NCBI GenBank assembly: GCA_002713705.1
Contig: PAUJ01000028.1
Coordinates: 138,906 to 147,407 of the forward strand
Source: Flavobacteriaceae bacterium
GTDB lineage: Bacteria; Bacteroidota; Bacteroidia; Flavobacteriales; Flavobacteriaceae
Direction of reading: 5' to 3'
DNA: 8,502 nucleotides
Shown: positions 7,212 to 8,502 of the stretch, one piece after another
Numbering within the stretch: position 1 is the stretch's first letter
How the letters are laid out: each line of letters opens with the position of its first letter
Made by a program: the position numbers and the translations under genes
The notes under the pieces: generated by a model
What the model saw: the letters and a program-made list of their open reading frames with translations, nothing else
The model's database searches: none
Told to the model about the DNA's origin: nothing

Positions 7212-7351
7212 TCTACAACGTGATTGTATTTGATTTGTTGCGTATTTCGAGTTGTAAATTTATTAAATAATAATCGACTAAAAAAGTCCGCGAGTACTTT
7301 CGCAAATAAGCACTTGCCAAAGCAATTAATTATAAACGGTGTTAGCCCCAG
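7212..7351 (-). repeat. attC-like element, about 140 bp, upstream of the DUF1254 gene
   Basis: On the gene strand it begins AATAACTGGGGCTAACACCG, followed by TTTATAATTAATTG, and ends with AATACAATCACGTTGTAGAG. CTAAC faces GTTG across the palindrome, and the ATTAATTGCTTTG and CAACAAATCAAAT tracts pair imperfectly. Two small inner hairpins are visible, GACT/AGTC near 7275-7287 and GCGA/TCGC near 7290-7303. The first end shares the TAACT...ACACCGTWTA pattern with the element at 4250-4369, a second subtype beside the AACAATG type. A TAA directly before it implies a lost gene end. Confidence 0.5.
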
Positions 7352-7375
7352 TTATTTTTGTATTTTGTTATGTTG

Positions 7376-7445
7376 AACAACCTTCAGTGTCTAGTGTCGT
7401 AGCATCCCGCGGGGTACTATGCACTATAAACATTGTTGGGTAATG
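7376..7445 (-). repeat. attC-like element after the acetolactate decarboxylase-like gene
   Basis: Begins on the gene strand at the base after the TAA of the gene ending at 7446: CATTACCCAACAATGTTTAT, with ACCCAAC an exact fit to RYYYAAC. It ends CTGAAGGTTGTTCAAC, where GTTG complements CAAC. The central stem pairs AGTG with CACT (7393-7396 and 7422-7425), then TAG with CTA, and closes on the palindrome CCCGCGGG at 7406-7413, the most GC-rich spot in the neighbourhood. Only about 25 bp separate it from the next element. Confidence 0.6.
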
Positions 7446-8171
7446 TTATTTAACATATGGCAATTTTAATATCGATCCATTTTCAAGATTTAATCCATCA
7501 ACATGACCAGCTAATTGATTATCAATTGTTTTTAAATGAATGTGCATATTGGTTGTATGATGTGTGAAGATTGCATGATGTGAATCAGAATAAAATCCTA
7601 ACATTTTAACTTCCTTATTATTTATAGTTCCATTTAGTCCTGAATTTATATGTTTTTGATGTGAATGTTCCATGTCTCCATCTTTCCAGTTAATTATATG
7701 CCAATCAATTAATTTACATATTCCTTCTAGTAAAAATGGAAATGGTTCATCGATTTTTATTCCATTTTCCTTAGCTGTTTTTTCAATATAGTTCTCTAAT
7801 TCCTCATATGTTGAAACATCATAAGGAATATTAATTGATTTCCATTTTTCAACTTTAGCATAAACTAAAAGTGTTGCTTTTTTGTTAAAAGAATTATCAA
7901 ATTTTAAAGTACTGTCAACAACTATTGTATTGTATGATTTTCCATCTAAAATTTGAACTTCACCTTTTAGATTTTCAATCGCTCCGAGAGCGTAAAAATG
8001 TTCAATATTTTCAAACTCTTTTAAATCAACTTTTGCAGAAATGTCACCTTTGTGCATCATGTTTTTTAGTGCACCATGATATTCCACTTTGAATTTATTT
8101 GTCTCTTTGTTTTCTGTTTTACATGAAAAGATTAAGAATAAAACTAGAAGAATTATGAAGTGTTTCGTCAT
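7446..8171 (-). CDS. Acetolactate decarboxylase-like lipoprotein
   Basis: A 241-residue protein resembling alpha-acetolactate decarboxylase, the zinc enzyme that converts acetolactate to acetoin. The N-terminal part has ALGAIENLKGEVQILDG (61-77), with Glu71 at the position of the conserved metal-region Glu. The C-terminal part has MLGFYSDSHHAIFTHH (190-205), then HIH at 210-212 and His223 after ten residues, exactly the His-x-His-(10)-His zinc spacing of AlsD/BudA. GHVDGLNLENGS follows. Unlike classical cytosolic enzymes it carries a lipoprotein signal (LVLFLIFSC, Cys17), so it would act outside the cytoplasm. I chose the ATG at 8171 because it gives this signal directly; an in-frame ATG at 8225 would add 18 residues encoded by repeat sequence. 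There is no acetolactate synthase neighbour. The fold is likely; the substrate is uncertain. Confidence 0.75.
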   Translation of the reverse strand: MTKHFIILLVLFLIFSCKTENKETNKFKVEYHGALKNMMHKGDISAKVDLKEFENIEHFYALGAIENLKGEVQILDGKSYNTIVVDSTLKFDNSFNKKATLLVYAKVEKWKSINIPYDVSTYEELENYIEKTAKENGIKIDEPFPFLLEGICKLIDWHIINWKDGDMEHSHQKHINSGLNGTINNKEVKMLGFYSDSHHAIFTHHTTNMHIHLKTIDNQLAGHVDGLNLENGSILKLPYVK

Positions 8172-8183
8172 TTTTTTAATATT

Positions 8184-8318
8184 GCCTAACGTTAAGTATA
8201 AAAGCAGTTGCGGATTTATGTACACTTACTTCCAATTGAAAAGATAGTCAATTAAAACACAATAGCGGTTTGAGAATAATTTCAAACCGCTATTGTGTTT
8301 ATAACTGCTTATATAAAG
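8184..8318 (-). repeat. attC-like element spanning the arylsulfatase terminator
   Basis: On the gene strand it runs from the arylsulfatase stop to ATACTTAACGTTAGGCAATA, where GTTAGGC fits the attC R' core GTTRRRY exactly. Long arms TATATAAGCAGTT and AACTGCTTTTATA (plus-strand 8303-8315 and 8197-8209; 12 of 13 complementary) enclose a perfect terminator hairpin. The expected CTAAC box next to the stop codon is missing, so the first end looks degraded or never existed. Confidence 0.55.
8255..8300 (-). terminator. Strong intrinsic terminator of the arylsulfatase gene
   Basis: A perfect 19-bp inverted repeat (8255-8273 with 8282-8300) with an 8-nt loop starts 18 bp after the arylsulfatase stop. 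The stem is GC-rich near the loop and A/T at its base, so an A tract precedes and a T run (GTGTTTTAATT) follows on the minus strand. It is nearly symmetrical and could stop transcription from either side. Confidence 0.85.
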
Positions 8319-8502
8319 CTATTTTATTTCAACAACAATTTTATTAATTTTTCCAGTAAAGCGCGTTTCTTCAGCTCCGTAGCCAATTCCTAATGCTACT
8401 GGCGTTTGGTTGTCTAAACCAACATCGGCAGTTTCATCTGCTGAAAATATATTGGGCTGAGTTTTCTCAACTCGTCCTTCTTTCACCATTTTTCCATTTA
8501 TA
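8319..8502 (-). CDS. Arylsulfatase, C-terminal 60 residues (partial)
   Basis: This reading frame enters from the right edge and ends at TAG (8319-8321). The 60 visible residues match the beta-sandwich C-terminal tail of bacterial arylsulfatases of the sulfatase (alkaline-phosphatase-like) superfamily: NGK, an EGRVEKTQPNIFSADETADV stretch, GLDNQTPVA, then FTGKINKIVVEIK. These enzymes hydrolyse sulfate esters, and in marine Bacteroidota many act on sulfated polysaccharides. The catalytic formylglycine site and the sulfatase core lie outside the window, so subtype and localisation cannot be judged. It is followed by a strong terminator, so it is transcriptionally separate from the genes to its left. 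Confidence 0.8.
   Translation of the reverse strand, partial: INGKMVKEGRVEKTQPNIFSADETADVGLDNQTPVALGIGYGAEETRFTGKINKIVVEIK

Noticed and set aside
101..8171. Base-composition mosaic between neighbouring genes
   Set aside because: Hand counts on a few lines per gene gave roughly 25-42% GC with large scatter within each gene, too little to support separate origins.
8172..8225. Upstream ATG extending the acetolactate decarboxylase-like gene by 18 residues
   Set aside because: It would bury the lipoprotein signal and be encoded by the repeat element; the ATG at 8171 fits better.
1..8502. Integrase, transposase, CRISPR, tRNA or rRNA
   Set aside because: None is visible on either strand, so any cassette-array claim rests on the elements alone.

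Overview
The window comes from an AT-rich bacterial chromosome, most likely Bacteroidota, class Flavobacteriia. The grounds are the low GC, A-rich start regions without obvious Shine-Dalgarno sites, several short-signal lipoproteins, and gene families common in marine or soil flavobacteria. Every gene I can support lies on the minus strand, so transcription runs from the right edge to the left edge.

Reading in the direction of transcription: the C-terminus of an arylsulfatase (8319-8502, entering from the right) ends at a strong hairpin terminator. Next come an acetolactate-decarboxylase-like lipoprotein (7446-8171), a DUF1254/DUF1214 lipoprotein (5709-7178) and a HAD-superfamily hydrolase lipoprotein (4586-5605). 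Directly behind the HAD stop lies a broken C-terminal fragment of a zinc-type alcohol dehydrogenase/quinone oxidoreductase (4370-4570). Then follow an unrecognised exported protein (3025-4236), a gene-less stretch with possible coding remnants (2740-2954), a two-gene unit of a DUF1295 membrane protein and a 90-residue membrane protein (1453-2526), a 482-bp gap, and an MscS-type channel (101-970).

The striking feature is the spacer architecture. Almost every gene is followed, at or within a few tens of bases of its stop codon, by an imperfect palindrome of about 50-140 bp. Read on the gene strand, its first end resembles YYAAC-AAT-GTATA or YYAAC-ACC-GTWTA, and its last end resembles TATAC-(4-6 nt)-GTTRG. 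That is two pairs of complementary boxes separated by unpaired spacers, the layout of integron attC sites (R''-L''...L'-R'). Single genes of unrelated function, all in one orientation, each with a 3' element, plus ghost cassettes with only a gene tail left, together suggest an integrase-less, partly decayed cassette array (CALIN-like) or a Bacteroidota-specific equivalent. No integrase is present here, so this remains an inference. The genes do not form an evident common pathway.
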